From positions 2,500,933 through 2,564,932 of the forward strand of contig SCFE01000016.1 of NCBI GenBank assembly GCA_004352715.1: DNA of 64,000 nucleotides, read 5' to 3'. Every line of letters begins with the position of its first letter. The first letter of the stretch is position 1. This document shows positions 21,734 through 33,360 of the stretch, piece after piece. Under the pieces are notes generated by a model. It made no database searches. It saw only the letters and a program-made list of their open reading frames with translations, and had not been told where the DNA came from. Position numbers and translations under genes: made by a program. The DNA is from Hofstenia miamia. Lineage: Eukaryota > Xenacoelomorpha > Acoela.

Positions 21734-23963
21734 GTCTAAGTAAATCTCTACATAAATTGTGTCATTTACTATCGATCAGGTGGGCCTCTGAGATCTGCTG
21801 GAATTAATTTATATGTTTGCAAGAGCTACTCTTGTTTACTCCTGATTATAATATTCCAATTTGTTTTGACAAATTGTTTAATGCATTTTACCATTGGATG
21901 GTTGCGATTCTCTATCGCCAATACACTTGCAATTTTTTTAACCGCACTATAAGAAGAAATAAAAAACCAGGAAATTCAATGAAACTGCATAATTTTTTTA
22001 AACATTTTTTTTGTGAATGACATTTTTTAATAGGCGAAATTTTAACCGAGAACGAGTCTGGTAAAAGACATACTTTGCTTTGCTTCCGACAATTAAAATA
22101 GTTTATGCTGCGTATTACAAATTTAAATGTACAACACTGATATTTAGTGGTATTTCGTTCCCTCTCTCTTTTTTGAAATTCATTAGAAAGTGGATTTATT
22201 TGTAATGGAGTTTCGGGTATAATATCTAAATGGAATTTGAAATTGTTTGCGTGTTGTATTAAATGAATTTTTCCTTTTTCGCTGTTGAAGTGTTTGTGAG
22301 TTAAGCACCCTTAATCCCTGTGCGCTAGTAGTGAGTTTGCGACAGTGACATGCTATCAGTCAGTTGGGATGGAGCAACGACGCTTGTGGTGTAAATTAAA
22401 CTCACATTAGTAATTCTAGCTCTATTAAATTTCTTTGCCGCACACTCCTTCCTCCAATTCTTTCAAGTGTTCGTTATTTAGCGTTATTGTTTACTGACAA
22501 GATTTCCACTTGATTTCATTTTGAATAATTTTATTCACATTCATCGCCGCATTAATTTCCCTATCGCTTTCCATCCGTCCAATATTTTTTTGCATTAACG
22601 TCATTCCCAACTACTTCTAACACAATTTGCAGTAAGACATACAATCCGTCGAGATTATCAATCTTTCATTTTAATGTTTATCTCTTCTCAAAAATTCCAT
22701 TTTAATTGCTATATTTTCTGACAAAATTGGTTTTATATTTTTCTCGTTGATTCTAGAAACTAAGAGACCTTAAAACTTTTTAAAAAAATATAGCATTGTA
22801 GAGCAGAGGTGCGTTGGGGCTGGGTGTTTTGAACAAAAGTAAGCTTACACAAAATGTAATCGTCTGTTTTAGCAGCAAATGGATTGCTAACATCTTGAAT
22901 TTAAATTTTGAGGAAAAGAGAACATTTTTCTCAAGTGTTCACACTTGGTCCCAAAAAGAAGGGGGTAACTGACCCCCTGTTATAGAGGTACTATAAATTG
23001 GAGAAATTTACTTTTTATTTGCATCCTGCTTGTAGTTTCATTAAAATCACATATTGTTTAAAATATAATAATTCGGAGAACTTTTCTATTATTTCTCAAT
23101 TTTATACTAAAAATTTATTTTAGCTGTACATACAACTATGTGATATTGTAGTTGGTGATGAAACCATAGAACTAAAATTGAAATGAGATATCTCGTATAC
23201 AATTAATTAACAGGTACTAATAAAAGTACGCTCTCTTAAAGTTCCATATCTTCAGACTTCATATGATTGGATATTCTTGATTGATCTATCATTTCTCTTC
23301 AGAAGTTTGCTTTTTTACCTCATTTTAACATGTTTTGGGGAGGCTATAGTCGTAAAAAGTTTGATTCACAAACAGTGTACCAGCATTCGATTTATTGCTT
23401 TCTCTATGTTCTAGTCATGATGAAAGTGAAATTGAAAGTTTTCAGAAGTTTTTTATCAAAAAAATTTATTGAGATGATAGCTTGGAAAATGGGAATATCA
23501 CGATGGTTTTGGTAGCCTGAATTATGAAAATTACGAATTATCCCAGATTACCGTACGTCATCAAATTAATGGAAATAATAGCAGTTTATCAATAATTGAA
23601 TTGATTTTTTATTTTATGCAGAAATGTGTATGTTTGATATAATAAACACTTTACTGTATACGTTGGCAACCTTTGCCTTTTTTGATTGATTAGTCTGCCA
23701 AAATTATGTGTAATAGTTTTAACCGAGTTTATTTAGTTACTATCGTCAGCCTCCACTGCGAACATGTCCTTCCCCGGGTTCGCGTGCAATGGAAATCCTC
23801 CTTCTACCTTTTCTCCGCCAGCACTCCCCGTTTCCGTTCAAATGTCGTACTTACAAGTAAGTCGTTTTGGTCCCTTTTGCGAATTCAAAAACAAATCATT
23901 TTTATGAATTTCCCGCTGTTTTTAGTGTATGTCTGGATTTTCCATAGTTTTAGTAGTGAGACC
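21734..23963. other. noncoding, nothing recognised
   Basis: Only short open frames without domains. An isolated exon-like frame at 23706-24059 runs into the miniature element and is not credible as a gene. Confidence 0.45.
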
Positions 23964-24325
23964 CAGACTTGTCAACGAGCCGACATTTTCAAGCTCAGCT
24001 CGGTTAAATTTTGTGTACGTTCGGCTTTGCTCGGCTCGCCACATAAAATCTTTGAATGAGGCTCGTTTTAGCTAGGTAATACCTAGTAGGTATTTTTTTA
24101 AAAAAATATAGTGCTCAAAGAATTTTTTACATAGCTCTTCCTATTATTTAATAAACATTTCTTAAATAAGATTATAGGAAAGGCATACTGACTGCAAAAA
24201 ATAAGAAAAATTTCCATAATCAAATTAACAAGCAGAACTATAAGCTTGCTTTGCCTAAAATAGGCTCTTTTTGGACTCGGTGTATATCAAATACTGTGCT
24301 CAAACTCGGCTCGTTGACAAGTCTG
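23964..24325 (+). mobile_element. hAT-type miniature element, GAGCC family, 362 bp
   Basis: Ends cagacttgtcaacgagccga and ggctcgttgacaagtctg. The flanking octamers GTGAGACC and TAGAGACC agree at six of eight positions. The interior has the family core: 'cttcctattatttaataaac', then 'ataagaaaaatttccataat', between GAGCC-rich arms. No coding content. Confidence 0.85.
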
Positions 24326-27116
24326 TAGAGACCTTTTGTATTATAAAAGACAATTTTGAAATGCACCAGAAGCTGATGACGATATTTGCAAATAAGGAAT
24401 GGAATTTAATTTGGTTTAATATAATAGGTGTCAGCGCTCTTATACTTATTAATCCCAAATTGTACCATTGGTTGATGATAATAATGCGTCTTTTCTGTTA
24501 GAATTTGATGAAAAAACCATTAACAGTATTTTCATGTCTTTCAGTTCTTGTATTTACTTGTATAGTCAAATACTTTCTTAACCGAATCGGAAATGATTTT
24601 TTTTAAATATTTTGAACGCAGAATAAATTTGTCTTGAAATGTATACATCACACTAAAATGCAAAATAAACCATTGCGTTATTTCTCATTTTATTTCATTG
24701 CAGCAGTTTTAGGTTTTTTTTAGTATTTTTAGCCATTTTTTTCTTGTAGAGTTTTGGTAATCTATTTTCAATTGTACAACTTTTCATTGCATAATATTTT
24801 GTGATGGTGTTCCCGATGCATTATTTCGTAAAATCTATTTGAAACTTTCTCAGAGTAGACATAATCATAGAAAAGAATCATTTAAAATTCTCATGTTTAA
24901 TAAAATATCATTGTTTATGATGCAATTGATCACTTCATATATGAAGCTTTCATAGGGCAATTGAGACCTCCGCGCCATAGCTATATGTTAATACGATAGC
25001 GTGTGTGTGTTATTTTGTGTTTCACACTTACAAACGTGTTTTTAAACGTTTATATCTCCGTACCTATTTTGCCGAATTTACGCCATCTGATTTCTTTAAT
25101 ATTTGTCATTCATTATGTTTAGTCGACGAGTTCACTGGCAACATAATTAGGAACAAGATAGTTACACGGATTCCGCTAGTATAATTATTTAAATATTAAA
25201 TAACAGCCTTTAAAATGTAGCATTTAGACTGTGCAATCTCTTAACATTTGAAATTCTCACTTTGTTTTCATTGCTTATTTACAAAAAAAAATGTCAAGTG
25301 AAGTTTCCATTTTATTTTCCCCGGCCAAAATTTCTTTGCTTAAAGCGTTTGAAGGGTTTAATTCTATTTTAAGACTTAAATTACACGCAGGAGTCGTTTT
25401 GATTCGAAAATACATTTTATCTTATTAATTACTTTTTTATTATAGAAAAGGTCTTATTTTTTAACTTTCATGTGTTTTGAAAGCATTCTCAAGGAATAAC
25501 CGTCATTCTACATTAAGTAATTTAAAATCCTCAAACTTCAATTCTTGTGATAGAGGTCACATCATATTTTTAGTTCTTTGTATAATTGAATATTAATCTA
25601 TCCGCAGTTTTATATCTATAATCCAAGTTATATAACTTGAAAGTATGCTTAATTCAGCTGGTCTATTTGAGTGCATTGGTGTTGTACCTCCAATTAAATA
25701 TTTGTGCAGAGGTGCTAGAAATATTTTATTTATACACTTTGATGGACAATCTTAGATTGTTTGTTATTGCTACCTGAAATGTGGTTTTCATTTTTTGTAG
25801 TTTTAATGTCATACTCGAATTTTGCTTGTTTCGTTTTTCTGTTAACTATCATGAAACTATTAGGTGGTTAAGCAGTCTTCAAAATGTTATTTAAGTTTTT
25901 GACTTCCGCAAGTTCCAATTTACCGTGTTTGTGAACACAGCGATTGCCGAATAGGACTATTAAGATTGTGGATTAAAGATTAACATATTACTTCAAAGCA
26001 TCTAGTGGTATAAATTGAACTTTCTTGCCATAACAAGAGATGGATAGCAGTGCGAATAATAGATTTAATGTCTAAATATATTTGAGAAAACATGTATTCG
26101 TTTTTTGCGATTAGATTGAAGAAAGTGTTATGTCATCATACGAGTTGACGATATTTTAATGATAATTAGTTTGAATTTTTAAGAGTGTTGCTTAGGAAGA
26201 ATTCTATGACAATTGTTCTATAATCTACATGATGACATGTTTGATCATGTACATTATTTGGTTGTGAGTGGACATGAATATGATGTAGGCCTTTGTCGAT
26301 ATTGTCAGAAGTAAGTTTATGCAGTGAGAGCCAACACTTAAGAAAATACTGACATCAACATAGAGATTCTGTGAGGCATGACACGTGGAAGTTAAGTTGT
26401 TTGACGTAGACAAAGAGGGTTTTGACCCTATTCTTCACATGGGGGTAAGGTTAACCCAGCCATGTGAATTTTTATTCATAACTTTTTTAAATCAAATTTG
26501 GAAGGTTGCCTGAACTTTTCACTGGATTAAATTTAGTTTTACACATTCTGTAAAAATTTTAGGCTGACACCAGTTTTTTTCAAGGAATTATAACTATTTT
26601 GTCGACAGTGATTGGCATTTATTTCAATATAGAAATATAAAAATGACTAGACAAAAACAAAAAATGCTGACATCAGCACTAATAACTTACAATTACTATG
26701 CCTTAAGTTATTACTGGATCTTATAATTTGTTTTTTGAATAGAAAAACATTAAAAGTTGCAAAAATAATCACAATTTGACATAAGACATTTATACCAAAT
26801 TTTTTGCAAAAAAATGCTGCCGTCAGCAAAATATCTGGATAAAAATGGTTTTTTTGGAATTTCTTAAAATTTTTGGCCCATGGTACCTTTGTGCCAGACT
26901 TCATGGCAATAGCATTACTATATCACAAATAAACCTGGGGGATTTTTACCGCCTTTGTGAAACCAGCGTACATGAAAAAGTTTGTGAGGTCTAAACAATA
27001 TTCATTTTAGTACACAGTTTGTGAAGTTGGACAGCAATTGAAAAAAGTCATGTTGTGATATTAGTACTGTTAAATTTTATATGTTAGTATCTAAGATTTT
27101 GTCTCTGCTTAACTAC
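24326..27116. other. noncoding upstream of the transposase-derived gene
   Basis: No gene or RNA recognised. If the 7.3-kb exons belong to the gene at 27.6 kb, this is the last part of its large intron. Confidence 0.45.
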
Positions 27117-27265
27117 ATGCTTTCATGCATACCTGAGCTCATAATTGTAGAACTTATTCATTTTCTAATATTTTAGGTTACTAATGAAACTTTACGGCGT
27201 GAAAATACAGAATTACGTGCTGAAATTCAAAAGTTGAAACAGTTAACATCGGCCAATGAAATTGT
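27117..27265 (+). repeat. tandem copy A of the 5' boundary of the transposase exon
   Basis: About 149 bases here, including the intron end catgcatacctgagctcata, the acceptor ttttag and the first 27-30 codons of the exon, are repeated nearly identically at about 27548-27692. I see only a handful of substitutions. The two copies are about 430 bases apart. Copy A diverges after the codons for S-A-N-E-I. Confidence 0.85.
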
Positions 27266-27392
27266 CCAAAATTGCCTGAGCCTTAAAGCCTTAAATTTTT
27301 TGAAAAAAAAAATTTCAAGAAAAAAAGTAGGGAGGGGTCGCAGCAAAACTGACAATAGCAGAGAATTAGGACAAGGCATTTTTAGAAACTAG
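27177..27392 (+). CDS. alternative or decoy terminal exon (copy A)
   Basis: From the acceptor at 27175-27176 the frame reads VTNETLRRENTELRAEIQKL, a short coiled coil. It then runs on through a lysine-rich tail (KKKISRKKVGRGRSK) to a TAG at 27390. If used in place of the copy at 27608 it would give a product ending after the coiled coil, with a basic tail and no catalytic region. It may be a non-functional duplication scar. Transcript data decide. Confidence 0.35.
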   Translation, partial: VTNETLRRENTELRAEIQKLKQLTSANEIVQNCLSLKALNFLKKKISRKKVGRGRSKTDNSRELGQGIFRN

Positions 27393-27607
27393 AAGGGATT
27401 TCTAGAACCCCAGCTTGAAATTGAACATTCTATCTTTAAGCCTAAGCCTAAAGGAAGGCCTCAAAAAAGGTCTGTTTTTGGGAATTTTCCCACATTGCAC
27501 CTAAACTTACTAACATAATTTCAATTTTATTTTAGGTATAGTACTACATACTTTCATGCATACCTGAGCTCATAATTGTAGAACTTATTCATTTTCAAAT
27601 ATTTTAG

Positions 27608-27985
27608 GTTACTAATGAAACTTTACGGCGTGAAAATACAGAACTACGTGCTGAAATTCAAAAGTTGAAACAGTTAACCTCGTCCAATGAAATTGAGCGA
27701 TTTAGCATTCAACGATTTGCAGCCAGCGATGCGGACTTTCAGTTTTTTACAGCTTTACCATCATATACTGCTTTCAGAGAACTTTACGACTTCTTCGGCT
27801 CGAGAACCTGTCAATCACTTTGTTATTGGGATCCCGAAGAACGTAGGCCTCTAGTTGGCGGACGTGGAGATATCTACAGGCGTACTGGTTCAACAGCTAA
27901 GCTTGCGCCCATAGATGAACTCTTCTTAACTTTAATGAAATTGAAACTTAATCTACATGATGCTGATGTTGCAGCCCGTTTTAAG
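27608..27985 (+). CDS. transposase-derived gene, exon with coiled coil and HTH_Tnp_4-type domain
   Basis: Acceptor attttag (ends 27607), 126 codons, donor gtgagt at 27986. The exon encodes a short coiled coil (ETLRRENTELRAEIQKLK), then FSIQRFAASDADFQFFTALP, SYTAFRELYDFFG and APIDELFLTLMKLKLNLHDA. This is the classic order of metazoan DDE_Tnp_4 (PIF/Harbinger- or ISL2EU-like) proteins: coil, 'FYTGLPSY' block, helix-turn-helix 'LsplDElfLtLmrLrlgL'. No THAP zinc finger is visible upstream, although relatives often carry one. The frame is clean, unlike nearly every other element in the window. It starts in phase 0, matching the end of the exon at 7652. Confidence 0.75.
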
Positions 27986-28030
27986 GTGAGTGTTTCATAT
28001 ACTTCTGCATTAGTTAACAATGTTTTTTAG

Positions 28031-28301
28031 ATCAGAGTTTCTACTGTAGTTAGTATTGTCAACACATGGATTAATTTTATGTATGTTTACCTCCACAAAA
28101 TCAAAGGCCTCCCCAGCTGGCCTCCTCGAGATAAAATTGTGGAATTTATGCCTTCTTGTTTTCGTGAGCATTATCCTAAAGTAAAAATTCTTCTGGGTGC
28201 AGTAGATATCGCTCTTGAGGGGGAATCCAGTCCTTCTAGGTTACCAGGCACCTTCACATTCTTCACAATTCGATCAGGGCAGGCACTTCGTGGCTTTGTT
28301 G
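28031..28301 (+). CDS. transposase-derived gene, middle exon (first half of DDE domain)
   Basis: Splicing out a 45-base intron (27986-28030, gtgagt...ttttttag) restores AARFK-IRVSTVVSIVNTWINF, an exact fit to the 'RFgiS.sTvSrifntWInfLy' block. If unspliced, the frame hits a stop inside the intron. The exon continues with LPSWPPRDKIVEFMPSCF and reaches the first catalytic Asp region as GAVDIALEGESSPS, where most relatives have 'DcTEi.iE.Pss'. Asp is kept but the TE pair is not. It ends with RGFVG split across the next intron (donor gtaagt at 28302). Confidence 0.75.
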
Positions 28302-28431
28302 GTAAGTTTTCAGAATACCATTGGTTTTCATATTGTCTACGAAATATTTTGTGCACTTTTAGGCTATTGTCTTCTACAATATTTAGCTAATTTTCTAATT
28401 GATCCTGAACAATACCTACTGTTTATTTTAG

Positions 28432-28823
28432 GAATCACTCCCAATGGAGCAGTAATATTTTGTTCAAAACTTTTTTCACACAATGAGCTAGATGCTGGGA
28501 ATAAAGCCCTCGTTTTGCAAACAGACTTTTTATCTTCTCTGGTCGAAGGAGATGGTGTGATGGTAAGTAGTGACTGTGACATACGTGAACAGATAGAACA
28601 GCGCAACTGTTTCTGCTTTGAACCTCCGTCAGATGATGACCTCGCCATCAGCGCCCAGCACAGGCTCCTCATATCCGGCCTCATGCGAGAAACCATGAAG
28701 CGAATCGCAGCCTATCAGATTTTGACATGCATTCCCAACGACATGGCGAATTTGGCCGTTCAGATATTCACTGTGTGTGTTCTTCTGACAAATTTCCTCC
28801 CACCTGTGTTGGATGCGAGATGA
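28432..28823 (+). CDS. transposase-derived gene, last exon (second half of DDE domain)
   Basis: After acceptor ttttag (28431) the join gives RGFVG-ITPNGAVIFCSKLF, matching the family 'kgLvGisPnGavtFvS.ly' block. A second Asp is present in NELDAGNKALV. The usual 'vMADrGFdI' block reads GVMVSSDCDIREQ, so its conserved Asp-Arg-Gly-Phe is lost. The 'HVERaigrIK' block reads LMRETMKRIAAYQIL, keeping a Glu only if a one-residue gap is allowed. The C-terminal IFTVCVLLTNFLPPVLD is well kept. The stop is at 28821-28823. Frame and splice sites intact but catalytic blocks changed suggests a host-adopted protein; a degenerate but still open copy is the alternative. Confidence 0.75.
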
Positions 28824-29303
28824 TTGTTTATCAACGGCTTTCTCTGCACGAGCTTGATGTTTTCGTATGAACATGTTTAAAAACGCTTTCTGGGAAATCA
28901 CTCTGAAACTAGAGACGTTTTATTTTCTTTACATATCTACTTTAGTTCATCGTCATTTGATTTATTTTTTCTATACAATGTGTTGTTTAATGTTTTCCAT
29001 CATTTGTGTTTGAATTCAAATGTTGCGCTTTGTAAAAATTTTTTATTTTTGTTGAATATTTGACATATCTAAAAATGTGTATCAATTCGAGGTTATGTAA
29101 TCTTCAAGTTCAATGCATTTTTGCAATAGTTGTAGAATTTATTTTTTTACTTTCATCATCATTCAAGAAACAGATGTTGTTCATGTGAGAAATACGTTTT
29201 TATACCCTATAACAACACTTTTTGCAAATAACAGGTTTCAATGTGTTTAAGTGTTTAATTTTACCGAGATTTGAGAAGTTTCTCATTGTAAGGCCTAGTG
29301 TTC
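28824..29303. other. 3' flank of the transposase-derived gene
   Basis: AT-rich sequence without coding content; it presumably holds the 3' UTR. I see no clear AATAAA close to the stop and no terminal inverted repeat that would mark a transposon end. Confidence 0.4.
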
Positions 29304-29311
29304 TTTACGAT

Positions 29312-29681
29312 CAGGTTTGGCAAAAAAGTGTTTTTTCCAAAAAAATAACGTTTAAACGTTTAAAACAATGTTTTTTGCTGTTAGATACTCACCTCAAAGT
29401 GCTAAAATTTTGCTGAAAACAAATGTACTAACAAACATTGAATTATGATAACATTAATTTTTCGTTTCATAAATGCAAAAAATCGCAGGCTTTGCTATTT
29501 TTTCAGTAGAAAATCGATTATGAAAGTACGAATAGACAAAACCCAAAAATTATTTTCCCAATTTTCCTTAAAGGTCTACATAAATTTGAAAAAAATACTT
29601 AAAAACATTGGAAAAAATATTTGTTTTAAACAGTGTTTAAAACATGTAGTAGACAGGTCCTGTTAAAACATGCCAACCCTG
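29312..29681. mobile_element. hAT-type miniature element, CAGGGTTGGCA family, 370 bp
   Basis: Ends caggtttggcaaaaaagtg (left) and catgccaaccctg (right), approximate complements. The flanking octamers TTTACGAT and TTTGTGAT agree at six of eight positions. Inner words AACGTTTAAACGTTTAAAAC recur in relatives at 21674-21733 and 58766-59396. No coding content of note. Confidence 0.75.
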
Positions 29682-29689
29682 TTTGTGAT

Positions 29690-30600
29690 CCCAGAAATGT
29701 ATTTTTTAGAAGGCCAGTAGGGGAATGTATAACATTCTTATTTAATGATAATTTGTTAAATTTCAAATTTATTGTTTTTAGCCAAGAATTACATTTCACA
29801 GGACATCATATACTATAATTGCATTTTGATAGCACAGCAAAAAATTGAATTAATAACTGGCATGCCATTTAAGGCTGTTAAAAAAGCTGCATTCAGTATT
29901 TCAATTAAGGTACTACTTGCTGTATTGTAGAATCATTCAACCATTTTAAAAATTCACCTGATTTATATTTCGTCAAAAGCTGTTTAATTTGTTATTTCAA
30001 CATGAAAAATAGCATGACAATGCAGATCAATGTTATTTTCTGTTCGTTTTTCCATTAGTTTATGTAACTGCAAGTGTCTGTCTCCAAAATATTTCAAACA
30101 AAACTTTGAATAAGAGGATCTCAAACAAAAATTTAGGAGTAGCATTCAAGATTAATTTTGTGATTCTAAAATCGAAATAAAAAAATTAATTACAACTTGC
30201 AACAGCAAACAAAATGAAGGCGTTGCATCATATTCTTGAAATCCGACTTCTTGTAATTTTTGAGGGAGGTATACGAATAGTAGCGTGTAGTCTCAATTCA
30301 AGTATACATTACTGAATAAGGACTCTTAACAATATATATTAATAAATTTTTGTTTTTTACGAATTCTATTATGAATTTATCAATTGCGATGAAATTCCAT
30401 TCATAATTTCAGTCAATTCCTTGGCAGTAATTGGTGAACTACATCAAATCATACATATTTACACTAAACTATTGTAAACATCAATTCTCTTAATAATTTC
30501 ACTATCAAATTTATTGTCCCAATATTAATTTGAAAACATTGTATAAAATCATACAGTAGGCTTTATAAAGAAATTATGGATAAGTTATAAATCCTTTATT
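29690..30600. other. noncoding, nothing recognised
   Basis: AT-rich DNA between the hAT miniature element and the 3' end of the non-LTR element. No gene or RNA seen. Confidence 0.45.
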
Positions 30601-31559
30601 TATACTTGAACATTATTTAATTCTCTTCGTGAGACATTTGAAAAATATCTATATTAAAAATTGAACAATAAAAAATTCTGAATGCGTCAAGAAATGAAAT
30701 ACAAATCAGAATTGTAAAATTTATGACCTCGCCATTTGAGTCTTTTTATATTAAAGGTGCAAAAGTATTTTTTAAAATCAGTTTTAGTTTTTTAAAATAT
30801 TTGATGTATTTTGGTAATTCATTCCATATATTTATAGCTGTGTTTATAAAACAGTTTTCCATTACCTGTATTCGTTTCTTATACCTAATTGGTTCAATTG
30901 AATGCGGTCTTTTGTTTTGTTTATTAATTAATTTTTCGGAAAGAAAGTCATTTTTGTTATTTCGGAAAGTATTATTAATTATCTTGAAGAATGTCTTTAG
31001 AACATATATATGTAGATATAACATTTTGGATGTAGAAATATGTTTGAGATTTTTCTGTATTCATTATTCCTATTAAAGCTATGATTATTAACTGCTACTT
31101 TGATAGCCCAATTAAGTTGTACCTGAAATTTTCTCAGGAATTTTTGTGTATATCTGTGTAGAGTACATTGGCATAGTTAAAATGACTTAATATTAGAGCA
31201 TATATTAATTGAATTTTTGCTTTAGTTGGAAGTTTTTGAGAGATTAAGCTCATTGCTTTAATCGATAAGGCCATTTTTCTAATATGACTTAGTTGTTTCC
31301 AAAATTTAAATGGCTCAACTTGCTTTATATTAATGCCGTTACAATTAAGCCTATATTCTGAGGCATTCGTAGATGTAGAATCTGATTTAACAATGCAGAA
31401 TTAAGTTTTAAAAGATTCACTCTTAGCCTTAAGGAAGCAAAATATTTAGTGAGAGAAGTACAATTTTTTTGAGAGATTAAATGGCTTTTTCGGAAGATTT
31501 ATTAGAAATAAATAATATTGTATCATCGGCATATTGTATAACAATAACAACATATATGT

Positions 31560-33360
31560 AAGTTCTCATGTACATATACATGTATTAAGTTTACAAACTT
31601 ATTAAGAACATAAATAATGCAACTTTTTTCATATGAGCTTAGTTATGTCAGTAAATGTTTGTTTCTTGGTTACGTTTGCAAATTACATATAATTTAAAAA
31701 ATATTTTTACTTATTGTTCTTGAGTTGCACATCTTATTCTATAATTAGTCAGATAATTGATATTTTGTTGTGTAATCATGTTTTTCAACTTCTTCTTAAA
31801 TATTGTAAAATTTTTTTCACTTCTTGTACTGTAATCCAGTTTGTTCCATAGTGATATTGAATAATTTAGGAATCCGTTCTTCATTACTTTTCTATTATAC
31901 TTAGTTTTACCAAATGTAATTGTTCTTTGATTTAAATGATTAGAAATGTTCGATTTTCTTTTCCAAAATATCGATAAACATCTAATATTTTGAAGAGCTT
32001 CTAATGATCTTAGATGATATTTACACATTATTTCTTTTTTATTTTTGTTGCTAATTATGTTTATTCCCCATTTAAATACTTTCTCTAATTTCGATTTTGC
32101 CTTTTTATTTAAGTTCGTTAATAAACAAGATGAGTACAAGAAATGGGATAAAACAAGTGATCGAAAGAGTATTACCTTCCATTCTATTGGTATAAACTTT
32201 CCAATTTTTTGAATTGATCTTATACCATACGCCATTTTCTTTATGATGTTGTTTGCCTCGTCTTCAAAATTCAATTTATTATCAATTACTACTCCCAAAT
32301 ATTTCATTTTTGGTGATTCGTGAATGATGTTGTTACATATCTTAATACTTTCTAATGTTGATTCATTTCTTCTATTCTTAATTACCATAAATATAGTTTT
32401 TTCAATATTTAGTTTTAACAAATTATTATTAAAGAATGATTGCAATTTTTCAACATTTTCCTGTAAATTTAAACTATCATTACAATAAATAAGAGTATCG
32501 TCTGCAAATTGTACATTATTACTATTAATGTGCTGATCCATATCATTTACATATAACTTAAATAGTAATGGACCCAGTACTGATCCTTGTGGTACTCCAT
32601 GGTTTATTTCTAATGAATTTGATATTTCTTCGTTGAGTTTCACATACTGATATCTATTACTTAAGTAACTATTTAATAATTCTATTAATGAATCACTAAA
32701 ATTATAAATCTGCTTTAACTTTTCCAATAAAATAGAATGGTTTATTGAATTAAATGCCTTTGAAATATCTAATGATGCTATATATATTTTTTCATTCCTA
32801 TCTAATTTTGATCTCCAGTCTTCAACAGCATAAAGTAAGGCATCATTTGTAGAGGTATCTTTTTGAAATCCAAACTGATGTTTTGATATTAATTCATTTT
32901 GTTCCACATATAGGTTAATTTGGTTGAATAATAATTTTTCAAATATTTTATTAATTATTGTTAATACTGAAATTGGTCGGTAATTTTCTGCAAGATCTTT
33001 TCTTCCCTTTTTATATATTGGTGTAACTTTAGCAATTTTTAAGTAATCAGGGTAAGTTGATTCTGCCAAGCATTGATTAAATAAGTCACACAAAGGTCTC
33101 AATAAAATACACAAGGCACCTTTCAAAAACCAAGGAGGAAATTCACAATGACCTTTCGCTTTGTTCCAATTAATTTTCTTTGTTTCTTTGTAAAATTCTA
33201 CTAATGTAATAAATCTTGGTTTATAGGGATCATCATGTTTTCTAATATTGCGATGCTTATGATATAAATGTTTGAACTTTGTATTTAGGTTGTCATTCAT
33301 TCCTAGTTTCACAAATCTTTCATTTAAAATATTACTAATTTCTTTGTCACATGTTAAATC
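31560..33360 (-). mobile_element. non-LTR retrotransposon B inserted in element A
   Basis: This 5'-truncated element lies exactly between the two halves of element A's RT domain. Its sequence begins near the codons for CDKEISNILNERFVKLG and ends in noncoding 3' sequence near 31560, where A resumes. Its RT frame is fully open, so it is younger than A. Confidence 0.75.
31711..33350 (-). CDS. reverse transcriptase of element B, 5'-truncated, open frame
   Basis: About 545 codons open to the stop at 31711. Blocks in order: IAKVTPIYKKGRKDLAENYR then PISVLTIINKIFEKLL; GFQKDTSTNDALLYAVEDW; IYIASLDISKAFNSINHSIL with the first catalytic Asp; NHGVPQGSVLGPLLFKLYVN; and VQFADDTLIYCND with the catalytic FADD. 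It ends with the C-terminal extension FLNYSISLWNKLD. The protein would prime DNA synthesis from a nicked target on its own RNA. The endonuclease half is missing, the usual 5' truncation. The first roughly 17 codons of the longer open frame (to 33402) belong to element A, so the frame is a chimera of two elements. Confidence 0.8.

Noticed and set aside
30723-31076. Plus-strand 117-codon frame
   Set aside because: It is the shadow of the minus-strand C-terminal part of non-LTR element A.
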